64,000 nucleotides of DNA from Candidatus Nitrosopelagicus sp. (GTDB lineage Archaea > Thermoproteota > Nitrososphaeria > Nitrososphaerales > Nitrosopumilaceae): positions 1-64,000 of the forward strand of contig JAOMCX010000005.1 in assembly GCA_028345195.1 (NCBI GenBank), written 5' to 3'. Positions 32,988 to 41,706 of this stretch are shown here, one piece after another. The position numbers were made by a program, and so were the translations under genes. Position 1 is the first letter of the stretch. Each line of letters begins with the position of its first letter. Under the pieces are notes generated by a model that ran no database searches, was not told the origin of the DNA, and saw only the letters and a program-made list of their open reading frames with translations.

Positions 32988-33761
32988 CTATTGTTTGGCT
33001 TCTTCTAAAACCCAATCATAACCACGTTTTTCAAGTTCTTGCGCAAGAGACGCATCCCCACTTTTCAAAACTCTACCATCTGCAAATACATGAACGTGAT
33101 CCAATCTATCTAAGAAATTTAGAATTCTTGCATAGTGTGTAATCACAATTGTTGTTGAGTCTTTATCTGATACTTGACTAATTGCTTTTGCAACTGATTG
33201 TACTGCGTCAATATCTAATCCTGAATCTGGTTCATCTAAAATTGAAATTTTTGGTTTTAAAACTGCCATTTGCAATACTTCTGCACGTTTTTTCTCTCCA
33301 CCTGAAAAACCCTCGTTCAAATACCTTGAAAGAAATTCTTCTTTTAATCCAACAGAATTAATGTTTTCTTTAAGATAGTTTTGGAATTCTCTTACTGTGA
33401 TGAATACTTCTCTATCTTCTCCTTTCATTGCTTTACTTAGTGCATTGTAAGATGTTCTAAGAAAATGTGAGAAACCTACTCCTGAAACTTCTGTTGGATA
33501 TTGAAATCCTAAAAATAATCCTTTTTTTGCTCTCTCATCAGCTGTTAATTCTAGAATACTTTCTCCGTCCAAAAGTATGTCTCCTTTTGTGACCTCGTAC
33601 TTTGGATGTGCCAAGAGTGTATATGATAATGTACTTTTTCCCGAACCATTAGGACCCATAATTGCATGAACCTCTCCTGGACCTGTTTTCAAATTCACTC
33701 CTTTGAGAATCTCTTTACCTTCTCTTGTTACATGTAAATCCTTTATTTCTAATACTGCCAT
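32988..33761 (-). CDS. sufC: Fe-S cluster assembly ATPase SufC
   Basis: Soluble ABC ATPase of the SUF scaffold. Walker A GPNGSGKST (36-44), signature SGGEKKR (153-159) and Walker B ILDEPDSGLD (174-183) are intact; 257 aa. SufB and SufD are not next to it in this window. It leads an operon with a heme-family protein, DUF1802 and an aldo/keto reductase. A TATA-like box (33784-33790) sits about 26 nt before the ATG. Confidence 0.95.
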   Translation of the reverse strand: MAVLEIKDLHVTREGKEILKGVNLKTGPGEVHAIMGPNGSGKSTLSYTLLAHPKYEVTKGDILLDGESILELTADERAKKGLFLGFQYPTEVSGVGFSHFLRTSYNALSKAMKGEDREVFITVREFQNYLKENINSVGLKEEFLSRYLNEGFSGGEKKRAEVLQMAVLKPKISILDEPDSGLDIDAVQSVAKAISQVSDKDSTTIVITHYARILNFLDRLDHVHVFADGRVLKSGDASLAQELEKRGYDWVLEEAKQ

Positions 33762-33783
33762 TGAGTTTATTTTTTGATCTTCG

Positions 33784-33790
33784 TATATAA
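33784..33790 (-). promoter_or_regulatory. TATA box of the sufC operon
   Basis: ttatata on the minus strand, centred about 26 nt from ATG 33761. Fits a leaderless start. Confidence 0.5.
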
Positions 33791-33818
33791 TCTCGACGAA
33801 TTTTAGCTAATCCTAATG

Positions 33819-33841
33819 TAAAATAAAGAAGAAAAGGGGGG
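33819..33841 (-). terminator. C-run/T-rich terminator after tfb
   Basis: Directly after the TFB stop, the minus strand reads six C followed by a T-rich stretch (ttttcttctttatttt). Poly-T tracts end archaeal transcripts, so this should separate the tfb operon from sufC. Confidence 0.5.
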
Positions 33842-33842
33842 A

Positions 33843-34805
33843 TTATTTTTTGGCTAAAATTGGTCTTAATGTCAAAGTCATCTTATGTGTTGAAAGAATC
33901 TCCTTGACTCTATTTCTGATTGTTACTTCTGTGATGCCAGAAACTGAAGATACGTCTCTTTGTAGAACATTTTGTCCTAACAAAACTGAAGATACATACA
34001 GGTATGCTGAGGCTATTCCGTTTGGAGCCTTACCATCTGTAATATTCTTTGTTTCTGTTTTTGCAGCAATCTCTAAAGCAAGTCGCTCAACTCTCACATC
34101 TGTTTTAGTTAGATTTGCGATCTTTGAGATATATTTGTCCATGGTAACTACTGGAGTTACAACATTTCCTATCTCTAAAACAAGATTTCTGTAGTATTTT
34201 GCAGCTAACTTTGTTTTTGCTTTTACATCTTTTGGTGCACAAACATTCTTACAAATTTCATCTAATGATCTGACAATTCCACATTGTTTGCATGCCATAT
34301 ACACTACTGCGACAGTAATGCTTATGACTGATTTACCTTTAACATCGATGTTTTTTCCATCTAGACTACGATAAACCATGGATGCTGTTTCAACCACGTT
34401 CTTTGGAAGGCTACAACTAACACAAGTTTCAGAAATTTTTCCTAAAACATTAGTCAGTCTTCTTTCACGTGGAGATGTAACGCGAACTCTTTGCTGCCAT
34501 TTTCTTAGATTTTGCATTTGATTGGAAACTGTACTTGAGAGTTTTTTACCACTGAAATCTGTGGATGAAATTGAGATGTCTGTAGCAATTCCCATATCAT
34601 GTTGTGCTAGTGTTGTTTGTCCAGTTGCTCTTGCTAATCTCATCTTGTCTTCAAGATTTGATGTTTTTGTTTCTGGACCCAAATCAGCCATTTGTTCATC
34701 AACGACAATGCCGCATCCGGAACAAATTCTCTCACCATTATGAATGTCATCTACTACTGGAGATTTACACTCATTACAGCAAGATTGTATTTCTATTGTA
34801 CTCAT
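33843..34805 (-). CDS. tfb: Transcription initiation factor B (TFB)
   Basis: Bridges TBP and RNA polymerase. The N-terminal zinc ribbon uses Cys10, 13, 28 and 31 (CNEC, CSGC). A B-reader/linker region follows (about 40-110), then two cyclin repeats (about 120-215 and 218-312). 320 aa. Last gene of S8e-SRP19-Gar1-TFB; its start overlaps gar1 by 4 bp. Thaumarchaea usually carry several TFBs; which paralogue this is cannot be said. Confidence 0.95.
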   Translation of the reverse strand: MSTIEIQSCCNECKSPVVDDIHNGERICSGCGIVVDEQMADLGPETKTSNLEDKMRLARATGQTTLAQHDMGIATDISISSTDFSGKKLSSTVSNQMQNLRKWQQRVRVTSPRERRLTNVLGKISETCVSCSLPKNVVETASMVYRSLDGKNIDVKGKSVISITVAVVYMACKQCGIVRSLDEICKNVCAPKDVKAKTKLAAKYYRNLVLEIGNVVTPVVTMDKYISKIANLTKTDVRVERLALEIAAKTETKNITDGKAPNGIASAYLYVSSVLLGQNVLQRDVSSVSGITEVTIRNRVKEILSTHKMTLTLRPILAKK

Positions 34806-35065
34806 CTATATTTTCTCCTGCTTTTTTTCTTTGCAGGAGCTTGATCAAGCGCAAAAACTTTTTTCCCATTAATCTTTCTCAAGTTATTTGTTAATGGTAT
34901 GGCTGACGCAAAGGGACTTGATACTGGTCCAATTAACTCTGTAACTTTTGCAATTTTTTGACTATTGCTATCACAAAGAATTTGACCTTCAGGTACCTCT
35001 GAGTTGAGTCGTACAATGACTCTGCCACTATTGGCTAAGTGCATAACTTCACCTACCTCCTGCAA
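34802..35065 (-). CDS. H/ACA RNP protein Gar1
   Basis: Core protein of the H/ACA pseudouridylation complex, 87 aa. The six-stranded barrel pattern is clear: GEVMHLANSGRVIVR (5-19), then AKVTELIGPVSSPFASAI, and a basic C-terminus (KKKSRRKYR). TTG start at 35065 gives the normal family length; an ATG seven codons in would cut the first strand. Confidence 0.85.
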   Translation of the reverse strand: MQEVGEVMHLANSGRVIVRLNSEVPEGQILCDSNSQKIAKVTELIGPVSSPFASAIPLTNNLRKINGKKVFALDQAPAKKKSRRKYR

Positions 35066-35135
35066 TTACAATTCATACGTTTTGATAGTTTTCATTGAGT
35101 TCTGTCAACAAAACTTTAGTTTGTAGCTATTTTCA

Positions 35136-35438
35136 TTACTTCTTTGATTGTTTTGCTCGTTTAGAAACTAGTTTTTGAGAAATTTTTTCTAGTATTGTTG
35201 TCTTTTTTTCGGTTTTTGGTAAAACGATATAACCTGACCTGACATATGGTCTTTTTGGAAATCTTACTTGCTCTTCAGTTTCATTTGGTTGCATTCCTGC
35301 TGCATTTGATGCGTCGATTAACTCTTTTAATGATGGGTCAAAAACACATTTTTCTTTTGATAATCTTCTGCCTTTGTTACGTGGTAATGTCTTGTTAAAA
35401 TAATCAAGCCAGATTACGACATGTTCGTAATCTTTCAT
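35136..35438 (-). CDS. srp19: Signal recognition particle 19 kDa protein
   Basis: Binds the SRP RNA tip and helps SRP54 assemble. 100 aa; HVVIWLDYFNKTLPRNKGRR (6-25) and FPKRPYVRSGYIVL match the family. Basic C-terminus. 4 bp after the S8e stop. SRP54 is in this window at 40381. Confidence 0.92.
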   Translation of the reverse strand: MKDYEHVVIWLDYFNKTLPRNKGRRLSKEKCVFDPSLKELIDASNAAGMQPNETEEQVRFPKRPYVRSGYIVLPKTEKKTTILEKISQKLVSKRAKQSKK

Positions 35439-35442
35439 GTCT

Positions 35443-35826
35443 CTACTTTACTAAAATTCCGCTAACGGTTCCGCTTTGACCTGGTCTTGATACAATTCTA
35501 CATTTCCCGTCCTCTGTTTCAACAATTGCACCTTTTGTAATAATTCCACGTCTTTGGTAATCATTGTTTGTTTGATTTTCTAAAACTTTGATAATCTTTG
35601 ATTTCTTTACTTTAGAATCTCCCATAACTAAATTTACAAAGCTTGCAATTTTCAAACCAGTTTTTCTATTATTTCCTCTAGTCTTTCTTGTTACAGTTTG
35701 TTGTTCTTCACCCATTTCAGCTTCGTTTGGATATCTGTCTGTTTCAAATTTTTGTCTAGTCTTTAATGGATGTCTTAGACCTCCTGTAATTTTACTAGTC
35801 TTGAGATTCTCTACAGATTTCTTCAT
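35443..35826 (-). CDS. rps8e: 30S ribosomal protein S8e
   Basis: 127-aa archaeal S8e with KITGGLRHP near the N-terminus and the NDYQRRGIITKGA and SRPGQSGTVSG segments typical of the family. First gene of the operon; a TATA-like box (gtataaatta) lies about 27 nt before its ATG. Confidence 0.93.
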   Translation of the reverse strand: MKKSVENLKTSKITGGLRHPLKTRQKFETDRYPNEAEMGEEQQTVTRKTRGNNRKTGLKIASFVNLVMGDSKVKKSKIIKVLENQTNNDYQRRGIITKGAIVETEDGKCRIVSRPGQSGTVSGILVK

Positions 35827-35892
35827 GGAATGTTTTTGAATTACTCTAATTTATACAAAACGCACGATTTTAGAATTTTTATGCGTATTAGT

Positions 35893-36447
35893 CTAGTTGG
35901 TTGTACTTGGCATAGTATTTCGGGTACGTACTTTTTTGAATAATTTTTGTCTCAACGTATCATCGTCGCCTTGAATTCCAAAATATTTCTTAAATTTCTC
36001 AGTTGTTGTGAAAATTTTGTATCTTCCAACCGTTTGATGTTCTATGAAATCAAGTTGGGTTAATTCTTTCAAATGAGAGTAAACTCCTGTACCTCTAACT
36101 TCTACCAATTGCTTACTAGAGATTGGTTGTTCGTATGCGATGTACGATAATGTTTTTTGGGTTGCTCTTGCTAACATTGGTCTTGATGCATACTTTCTTC
36201 CAATTGTTGAACTATATTCTGGTTTTAATTGGAAGACATATGATCCATCCGGCAAATTTGTAATTTCTATTGCTTTGAATGATGATTTTGTTTTTTGGAT
36301 TAATTTTGTAAGTAAATTTAGTGTTTTTACTCTTGATTCTGTTCCTGACGCTCTGATAATATCTTCTATGCTTAGAGGTCTTCCTGCTGAATATAGCGCA
36401 GCTTCTATCCGTGCTGTTGCTTCATTTTCATTATCAACCTTGACCAT
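35893..36447 (-). CDS. scpB: Segregation and condensation protein ScpB
   Basis: Winged-helix subunit of an SMC-kleisin complex, 184 aa. Two winged helices are visible, about 8-80 and 90-165, with the AALYSAGRPLSIEDII start and the YEQPISSKQLVEVRG segment. 66 bp downstream of scpA; together they point to SMC-ScpAB chromosome handling. Confidence 0.88.
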   Translation of the reverse strand: MVKVDNENEATARIEAALYSAGRPLSIEDIIRASGTESRVKTLNLLTKLIQKTKSSFKAIEITNLPDGSYVFQLKPEYSSTIGRKYASRPMLARATQKTLSYIAYEQPISSKQLVEVRGTGVYSHLKELTQLDFIEHQTVGRYKIFTTTEKFKKYFGIQGDDDTLRQKLFKKVRTRNTMPSTTN

Positions 36448-36513
36448 GATTACCTCGCTGTTGAAATTGACTTAAAATCATCCTTTTCATATCGTTGATC
36501 AAATTGTAAATTA

Positions 36514-37245
36514 TTATTTGATTAGGGTTACCCTAATCTCCTCTTCTCCCTCTTCTTGTAAAATGTCTATTTTTTCATCTCTTGCCAAAAACAAAATTGC
36601 GAAAAAGCATCTAATAGAATCTGTTGTATCTAACTCTTCTACAATCTTTTCAAGTAAAAGTGAGCCATTTGCTTGAAGTTTTCTTAGTACTAAATCTTGA
36701 TACTCTCCTATAATATTCTCGAGGTTATTGAAAATCTTCTTAAAATCTGGTGGCTCAATTGGCTCAAATCTTAATTTATTGCTCTTTCTTTCCCTTGGAT
36801 TTGCAATTGTTCCGATTAGGTTTTCAAGCAAATCAAGTAACTCATCTAAACTAACTGGATAAGTTGATTCATGCCTATATGGAAACTCAAGAATATCTAT
36901 ATCAACATCAGTTCTTTGACGTAGAGGTTTTTTCTCCATTGCTGCTTTTTGTAATGCAAAAATACTTTCCACTTTTAATTTGTAAATCAAAGATGATGAT
37001 AATGCTGCCATTCCTGCTACTCTAAGATCTTTTTTATCTGTTTTTTCTAGAATTTTTAATAACATTGATAAAATTTGAATAAGATCTATGTCCCAAACGT
37101 CTCTTTTTTGAATTCCCTCTGGATTAAATAATACGTTAATTGGGACTTTAGAAATAAGTGACTTAGTTTCTTCCTGACTCACAAATTCCTTACATTTTAA
37201 TTGAATAATATCTATCGACTCTATTTTCTTTTCATCATCAGTCAA
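36514..37245 (-). CDS. scpA: Segregation and condensation protein ScpA (kleisin)
   Basis: 243 aa with the N-terminal kleisin helices (about 40-110; WDIDLIQILSMLLKILEK, then LRVAGMAALSSSLIY) and a C-terminal winged helix (about 190-240; GSLLLEKIVEELD, then FFAILFLARDEKIDILQ). Partners with ScpB next door. Starts about 20 bp from the divergent alcohol dehydrogenase gene. Confidence 0.88.
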   Translation of the reverse strand: MTDDEKKIESIDIIQLKCKEFVSQEETKSLISKVPINVLFNPEGIQKRDVWDIDLIQILSMLLKILEKTDKKDLRVAGMAALSSSLIYKLKVESIFALQKAAMEKKPLRQRTDVDIDILEFPYRHESTYPVSLDELLDLLENLIGTIANPRERKSNKLRFEPIEPPDFKKIFNNLENIIGEYQDLVLRKLQANGSLLLEKIVEELDTTDSIRCFFAILFLARDEKIDILQEEGEEEIRVTLIK

Positions 37246-37267
37246 CTCTTATATTATAAAATAAAAA

Positions 37268-38332
37268 ATGCCTTTTGTGAAAGCGGCACGAATAATTGAA
37301 CCTGATAAACCACTTGAACTAAATCAAGTTGAGATTTCTGAACCTTCTGGAACTCAAGTATTAATCAAAGTACTCTCAACAGGAGTCTGTCATAGTGATT
37401 TGCATCTTTGGGAAGGTGGATATGATACAGGCGATGGATTCATGAAAGTTACAGATAGAGGTGTAAAATTCCCTGTAACTCCTGGTCATGAAGTTGTCGG
37501 TACTATTGAAAAAATTGGTGACTCTGTACGAGATGTGAAAATTGGTGATAATGTCTTAGTTTACCCTTGGATTGGACCAAGTAATTGTGATTGTACTTCT
37601 TGTAAAAAAGGAGATACAAATCTGTGCGAAACCCCTCAATCATTAGGTGTTTTTCAAGATGGAGGATACGCTGAAAAAATTATTGTTCCTGATTATAAAT
37701 TCCTAGCAAATATTGGAGATGTAGATCCTGATTCGGCATCATCCTTAGCATGTTCTGGATTAACTGCTTACACTGCAATCAAAAAAGCATTAGTAAATAA
37801 TCCTGAATCAATTTTAATTGTTGGTGCAGGTGGTTTAGGTTTGATGGGAGTACAGTTAGCAAGTCATATGGCAAAATGTAAAATTATTTGTGCAGATCTT
37901 GATGATGAAAAATTAAAGACTGCAAAAGAATTAGGTGCAACTGACACAGTTAATACAAAAGAAAGTGATGCATCACAAAAAATAATGTCTATTTGTAATG
38001 AAAAAGGTGTCGACAGTATAATTGACTTTGTAAATGCACCTCCAACTGTAAAATTAGATTTATCTGTAATTAGAAAACGTGGAAATATTATACTAGTTGG
38101 TTTGTTTGGCGGTTCTGTAGAATTGCCTTTAGTATCTGTGCCGTTAAAGGCAATAACAATTCAAGGCGCTTATACTGGAAATTATAAAGACATGGTTGAA
38201 TTAATTGAACTTGCCAAAAAAGGTGTCATAAATCCAATTGTATCAAAACATTATACTTTAGATGAAGCAACTGGTGCTTTAGATGATCTAAAAAATAGAA
38301 AAATTTTGGGACGAGCTGTAATTAACCCTTAA
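37268..38332 (+). CDS. Zinc-dependent alcohol dehydrogenase
   Basis: Medium-chain dehydrogenase, 354 aa. Catalytic zinc ligands Cys41 (CHSD) and His74-Glu75 (GHEVVG), structural zinc Cys107, 109, 112 and 120, and the NAD(P) loop GAGGLG (186-191). Substrate unknown; the family covers simple alcohols and sugar alcohols. Confidence 0.9.
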   Translation: MPFVKAARIIEPDKPLELNQVEISEPSGTQVLIKVLSTGVCHSDLHLWEGGYDTGDGFMKVTDRGVKFPVTPGHEVVGTIEKIGDSVRDVKIGDNVLVYPWIGPSNCDCTSCKKGDTNLCETPQSLGVFQDGGYAEKIIVPDYKFLANIGDVDPDSASSLACSGLTAYTAIKKALVNNPESILIVGAGGLGLMGVQLASHMAKCKIICADLDDEKLKTAKELGATDTVNTKESDASQKIMSICNEKGVDSIIDFVNAPPTVKLDLSVIRKRGNIILVGLFGGSVELPLVSVPLKAITIQGAYTGNYKDMVELIELAKKGVINPIVSKHYTLDEATGALDDLKNRKILGRAVINP

Positions 38333-38345
38333 TTAAAAAATATGG

Positions 38346-38465
38346 TCCCCACTGAAGGATTTGAGCCTTCGACAACCCGATTTCTGTATGCCTAGTAGAC
38401 TACTGTTATTCAGCCCTAAGCCGACAACTACAGTCGGAAGCTCTACCAGGCTGAGCTAAGTGGGG
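38346..38465 (-). tRNA. tRNA-Tyr (GUA) with a 46-nt intron
   Basis: Minus strand. The acceptor stem ccccact/agtgggg has C1-G72 and A73, the archaeal Tyr identity set. The D arm is tagctc...gagc. The anticodon stem tccga pairs with tcggg and the loop carries GTA at 34-36. The intron lies after position 37 (38382-38427); exons are 38428-38465 and 38346-38381, giving a 74-nt mature tRNA. The T arm is gaagg/ccttc. The next three bases (38343-38345) read CCA. In the precursor, ccgac can also pair with gtcgg at the intron start. Confidence 0.9.
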
Positions 38466-38554
38466 ACATCTTTTTTGATATTTTTTTTATTTATTAATTA
38501 TTAGTTTTGGCCCATTTTGAACAAATTTAATTACTTTCGTTAATTTTGAGATTC

Positions 38555-39166
38555 ATGAGTAATAATTCTCAAACTTCTAGCGGTTATGTCTGTGCACCAT
38601 ATCTGCATGATCATGATTCGATAGAACTCAAGGATAGTTGGGTTGCATCTAAAAATGTACAATCTCTCTATTTTGTCACGGCCACCTTTTCTGAAGACAG
38701 CAAACCCTACTTTTTGACCTCATCAAATCATTACATATTGGCAAAATTCAAAAACCATGAAAAAATCTCAAAAGAAATCTTATCTCAGGATACAGATAAA
38801 CCATCATTTCTCTTTAACATAGATGACACCATATTTGAAAGACCACTAACTGAAAAAACAAATTTTGTTTCAATATATTATTTGGAATATGGGGATTCAA
38901 AAGAAGATCTTAGAGATGTATCTGCACATGTTGCTAGACGAGAAAAAGTATATCGTGCTGGATTTGGAAATATGAAATTATTATCCAAAGAATCACCAAA
39001 ATTTGCATTTCCATATAGCGATCATATTGTAATGTTAGAAATTTCAAGTGATAAGAGTCATCAAAGTGATAACAAATATTGTGAACAAACTAGACGTGAT
39101 ATTTGCAGAAAGGGAATTGTTATGAATAATCTTGTTAGCCTCTCAATTCTTGAAACAATGAAATAA
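38555..39166 (+). CDS. Uncharacterised protein, 203 aa
   Basis: Soluble alpha/beta protein, no motif recognised. ATG 38555 (MSNNSQTS) is preferred to an upstream in-frame TTG (38546). Five Cys are scattered and do not form pairs. It stands between tRNA-Tyr and aIF5A on the plus strand with its own promoter region. Confidence 0.6.
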   Translation: MSNNSQTSSGYVCAPYLHDHDSIELKDSWVASKNVQSLYFVTATFSEDSKPYFLTSSNHYILAKFKNHEKISKEILSQDTDKPSFLFNIDDTIFERPLTEKTNFVSIYYLEYGDSKEDLRDVSAHVARREKVYRAGFGNMKLLSKESPKFAFPYSDHIVMLEISSDKSHQSDNKYCEQTRRDICRKGIVMNNLVSLSILETMK

Positions 39167-39200
39167 AAAAAGGTAAATACCCCTCAGAAATTATTTTGTT

Positions 39201-39614
39201 ATGAGCAAACCTTCTGATTTGGGTTCATTAAAAATTGGTTCTTACATTTTATTGCCTGTTGGTGATCAACCTACTGGTGAGCCTTGTAGAATCTCTGAAT
39301 ATGATACAAGTAAACCTGGAAAACATGGTGCAGCAAAAGCACGAATTGTTGGAGTAGGTGTTTTTGATGGTGCAAAACGTCCGCATGTAGGTCCTGTAAG
39401 TATGCAAATCCACGTACCGTTAATTGATAAAAGAATTGGCCAAATTATTTCAATGACTGGTTCTGAAATTCAAGTCATGGATGGAGAAACATTTGAAACT
39501 GTTGATATACAGATGGTTGATGAAGAAGTTGAAGGAAAATTAGAGCAAGGTCAAGATATAGAATATTGGAACGTTATGGGAAGAACTAAAATCATGCGAA
39601 TTAAAACATCCTAA
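39201..39614 (+). CDS. Translation factor aIF5A
   Basis: Helps the ribosome at slow peptide bonds. 137 aa; KPGKHGAAKAR (38-48) holds Lys41, the site of hypusine or deoxyhypusine. An SH3-like N domain precedes an OB-fold C domain (about 73-137). Confidence 0.93.
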   Translation: MSKPSDLGSLKIGSYILLPVGDQPTGEPCRISEYDTSKPGKHGAAKARIVGVGVFDGAKRPHVGPVSMQIHVPLIDKRIGQIISMTGSEIQVMDGETFETVDIQMVDEEVEGKLEQGQDIEYWNVMGRTKIMRIKTS

Positions 39615-39698
39615 ATTGGATGCTAATGATGATTGGAAAAGCCAACTGATTCCTGATGAAGATTATGAGTATTGAGGCATCCTATTTTTTATTTTAAA

Positions 39699-40388
39699 AT
39701 GAAATTAGCCGCATTATTTTCTGGTGGAAAAGATAGCACATATGCAATTTATCTTGCAAAGAAATTATCTCATTCAGTTGATGCATTATTGACATTATAT
39801 CCTAATTCTAGTGAAAGTCATCTTCTTCACTATCCGAACATAAAATTCACTTCACTACAAGCTGAATCTATGAAAATTCCACAATTAATTGAAAAAATCA
39901 CAGATATTAATCCTGAAACTGAATTTAAAAAACTTGAAAAATTAATTATTCTTGCAAAAGAAAAGTATTCTATTGAAGGAATTGTTCATGGTGGAATTCT
40001 CAGTAAATACCAAAAGGATAATTTTTCATTAATCTGTAAAAAAAATAATTTAGAAGTTGTATCTCCTTTGTGGGATACAAAACCTGAATCTTATATGGAT
40101 GAACTACTAAAAGAAAATTTCAAATATATTATTTCTAGTGTGAGTTCCGATGGCTTGGATGATTCTTGGCTTGGACAAATAATTGATAAAAATGGATTAG
40201 AAAATCTTAAAAAATTACAAAAACAATTTAGATTTAATCTTAATTTTGAAGGTGGAGAAGCTGAGACCTTTGTAATAAACTGCCCATTGTTCGAAAAATC
40301 ATTATTTATTCAAGATTCAACTACTGAATGGGATGGTTATAGGGGAAGATTTGAAATATTGGAGGCAAAATTAAAAGATAATGCTTGA
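39699..40388 (+). CDS. Diphthine-ammonia ligase (Dph6-type)
   Basis: Final step of diphthamide synthesis on elongation factor 2. 229 aa from ATG 39699, chosen because the PP-loop LFSGGKDST starts at residue 6 and a TATA-like stretch lies upstream; a TTG at 39672 would add nine unlikely residues. Further signs: GGILSKYQ and the EGGEAETFV segment of the family. Overlaps srp54 by 8 bp. Confidence 0.87.
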   Translation: MKLAALFSGGKDSTYAIYLAKKLSHSVDALLTLYPNSSESHLLHYPNIKFTSLQAESMKIPQLIEKITDINPETEFKKLEKLIILAKEKYSIEGIVHGGILSKYQKDNFSLICKKNNLEVVSPLWDTKPESYMDELLKENFKYIISSVSSDGLDDSWLGQIIDKNGLENLKKLQKQFRFNLNFEGGEAETFVINCPLFEKSLFIQDSTTEWDGYRGRFEILEAKLKDNA

Positions 40389-41706
40389 TAATCTGAAAGA
40401 TGGTTTAAGAACCGCAATTAAAAAAATTGTTAGCTCTTCTGGGATTGATGAAGAATTAATTAAAGAACTAGCAAAGGACGTACAACGTTCACTTTTACAA
40501 TCTGACGTAAATGTAAAATTAGTTCTTGAAATTACCAAAAATCTTCAAGAACGTTGCATCAACGAAACTCCTCCACCTGGATTATCACGAAAAGATCATA
40601 TTGTAAAAATCCTGTATGATGAATTGTCAAAATTATTAGGAAATGATACTGAGTTTCATTTCAAATCTGGAAAAATTAACAAAGTTTTGATGCTTGGAAT
40701 TCAAGGAAGTGGTAAAACTACTGTATCATCAAAACTAGCAAAATTTCTTACCAAACAAGGTTATCGTGTTGGTGCAATTGGAGCTGATACCTATAGACCT
40801 GGCGCATTAGTTCAATTAAGAACAAATTGTGAAAAATCTAATGTTGAAGTTTATGGAGAAGAAAATAACAAAGACTCAGCTCAAATTGTCAAAAATGGTT
40901 TGAAACATTTTGAAAACTCAAATATCGATGTGGTATTGATTGATACTGCTGGACGTCATAAAGAAGAAAAAGATCTTTTGGATGAAATGACAGAAATTTC
41001 TAAAGTGTCTAATCCTGATTTAGCATTATTAATTATTGACGGCACAATTGGGCAACAGTGTTTTTCGCAAGCAGAGGCATTTAATAAAATTGTTCCTGTT
41101 GGAGGTATAGTAATTACTAAACTTGATAGTTCTGCAAAAGGTGGCGGAGCTCTTGCAGCATCCGCAGCAACTGGTGCACAAGTAATGTATGTTGGAACTG
41201 GTGAGCGAATTGATGATTTAGAACAGTTTTCACCTACTAGATTTGTTGGTAGACTTTTGGGTATGGGTGACGTTCAAGCAGTCCTTGATCTTGCAAAACG
41301 ACTTGGTAATGAAGCAGATGAAGTTCGCATGAAAAGAATTACAAGTGGTAAAATGAATATGGAAGATTTCTTTTACCAATTAGAAGAAGTAACTAAAGTT
41401 GGGTCTCTTCAAAGTTTAATGGAGACAATGCCTGGATTATCAGGAATGGTAAAAGAAGATCAACTTGAAGTGATGGAAAAAAGAATGGACAAATGGCGAT
41501 ACATCATCCAAAGTATGAATACAAAAGAAAAGGCTGATCCTGATTTACTTAACTCATCTAGAATCAAAAGAATTGCACGAGGTTCTGGTTGGCCTGAACA
41601 CGAAGTCAAGGAATTAATAAAAAATTATAAAAACTCCAAAACAATGATGAAGGCATCTAAAGGTAGACAAATGCAAGGAATGCTTCGCAAACTTGGAATG
41701 GGTTAG
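40381..41706 (+). CDS. srp54: Signal recognition particle GTPase SRP54
   Basis: Targets ribosomes making membrane or secreted proteins. N domain 1-95, G domain with GIQGSGKTT (106-114), DTAGRH and TKLDSSAKGGG, and a Met-rich M domain (about 300-441; FFYQLEEV, then LPGLSGMV-like). 441 aa, full length. Works with SRP19 at 35136. Confidence 0.95.
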   Translation: MLDNLKDGLRTAIKKIVSSSGIDEELIKELAKDVQRSLLQSDVNVKLVLEITKNLQERCINETPPPGLSRKDHIVKILYDELSKLLGNDTEFHFKSGKINKVLMLGIQGSGKTTVSSKLAKFLTKQGYRVGAIGADTYRPGALVQLRTNCEKSNVEVYGEENNKDSAQIVKNGLKHFENSNIDVVLIDTAGRHKEEKDLLDEMTEISKVSNPDLALLIIDGTIGQQCFSQAEAFNKIVPVGGIVITKLDSSAKGGGALAASAATGAQVMYVGTGERIDDLEQFSPTRFVGRLLGMGDVQAVLDLAKRLGNEADEVRMKRITSGKMNMEDFFYQLEEVTKVGSLQSLMETMPGLSGMVKEDQLEVMEKRMDKWRYIIQSMNTKEKADPDLLNSSRIKRIARGSGWPEHEVKELIKNYKNSKTMMKASKGRQMQGMLRKLGMG

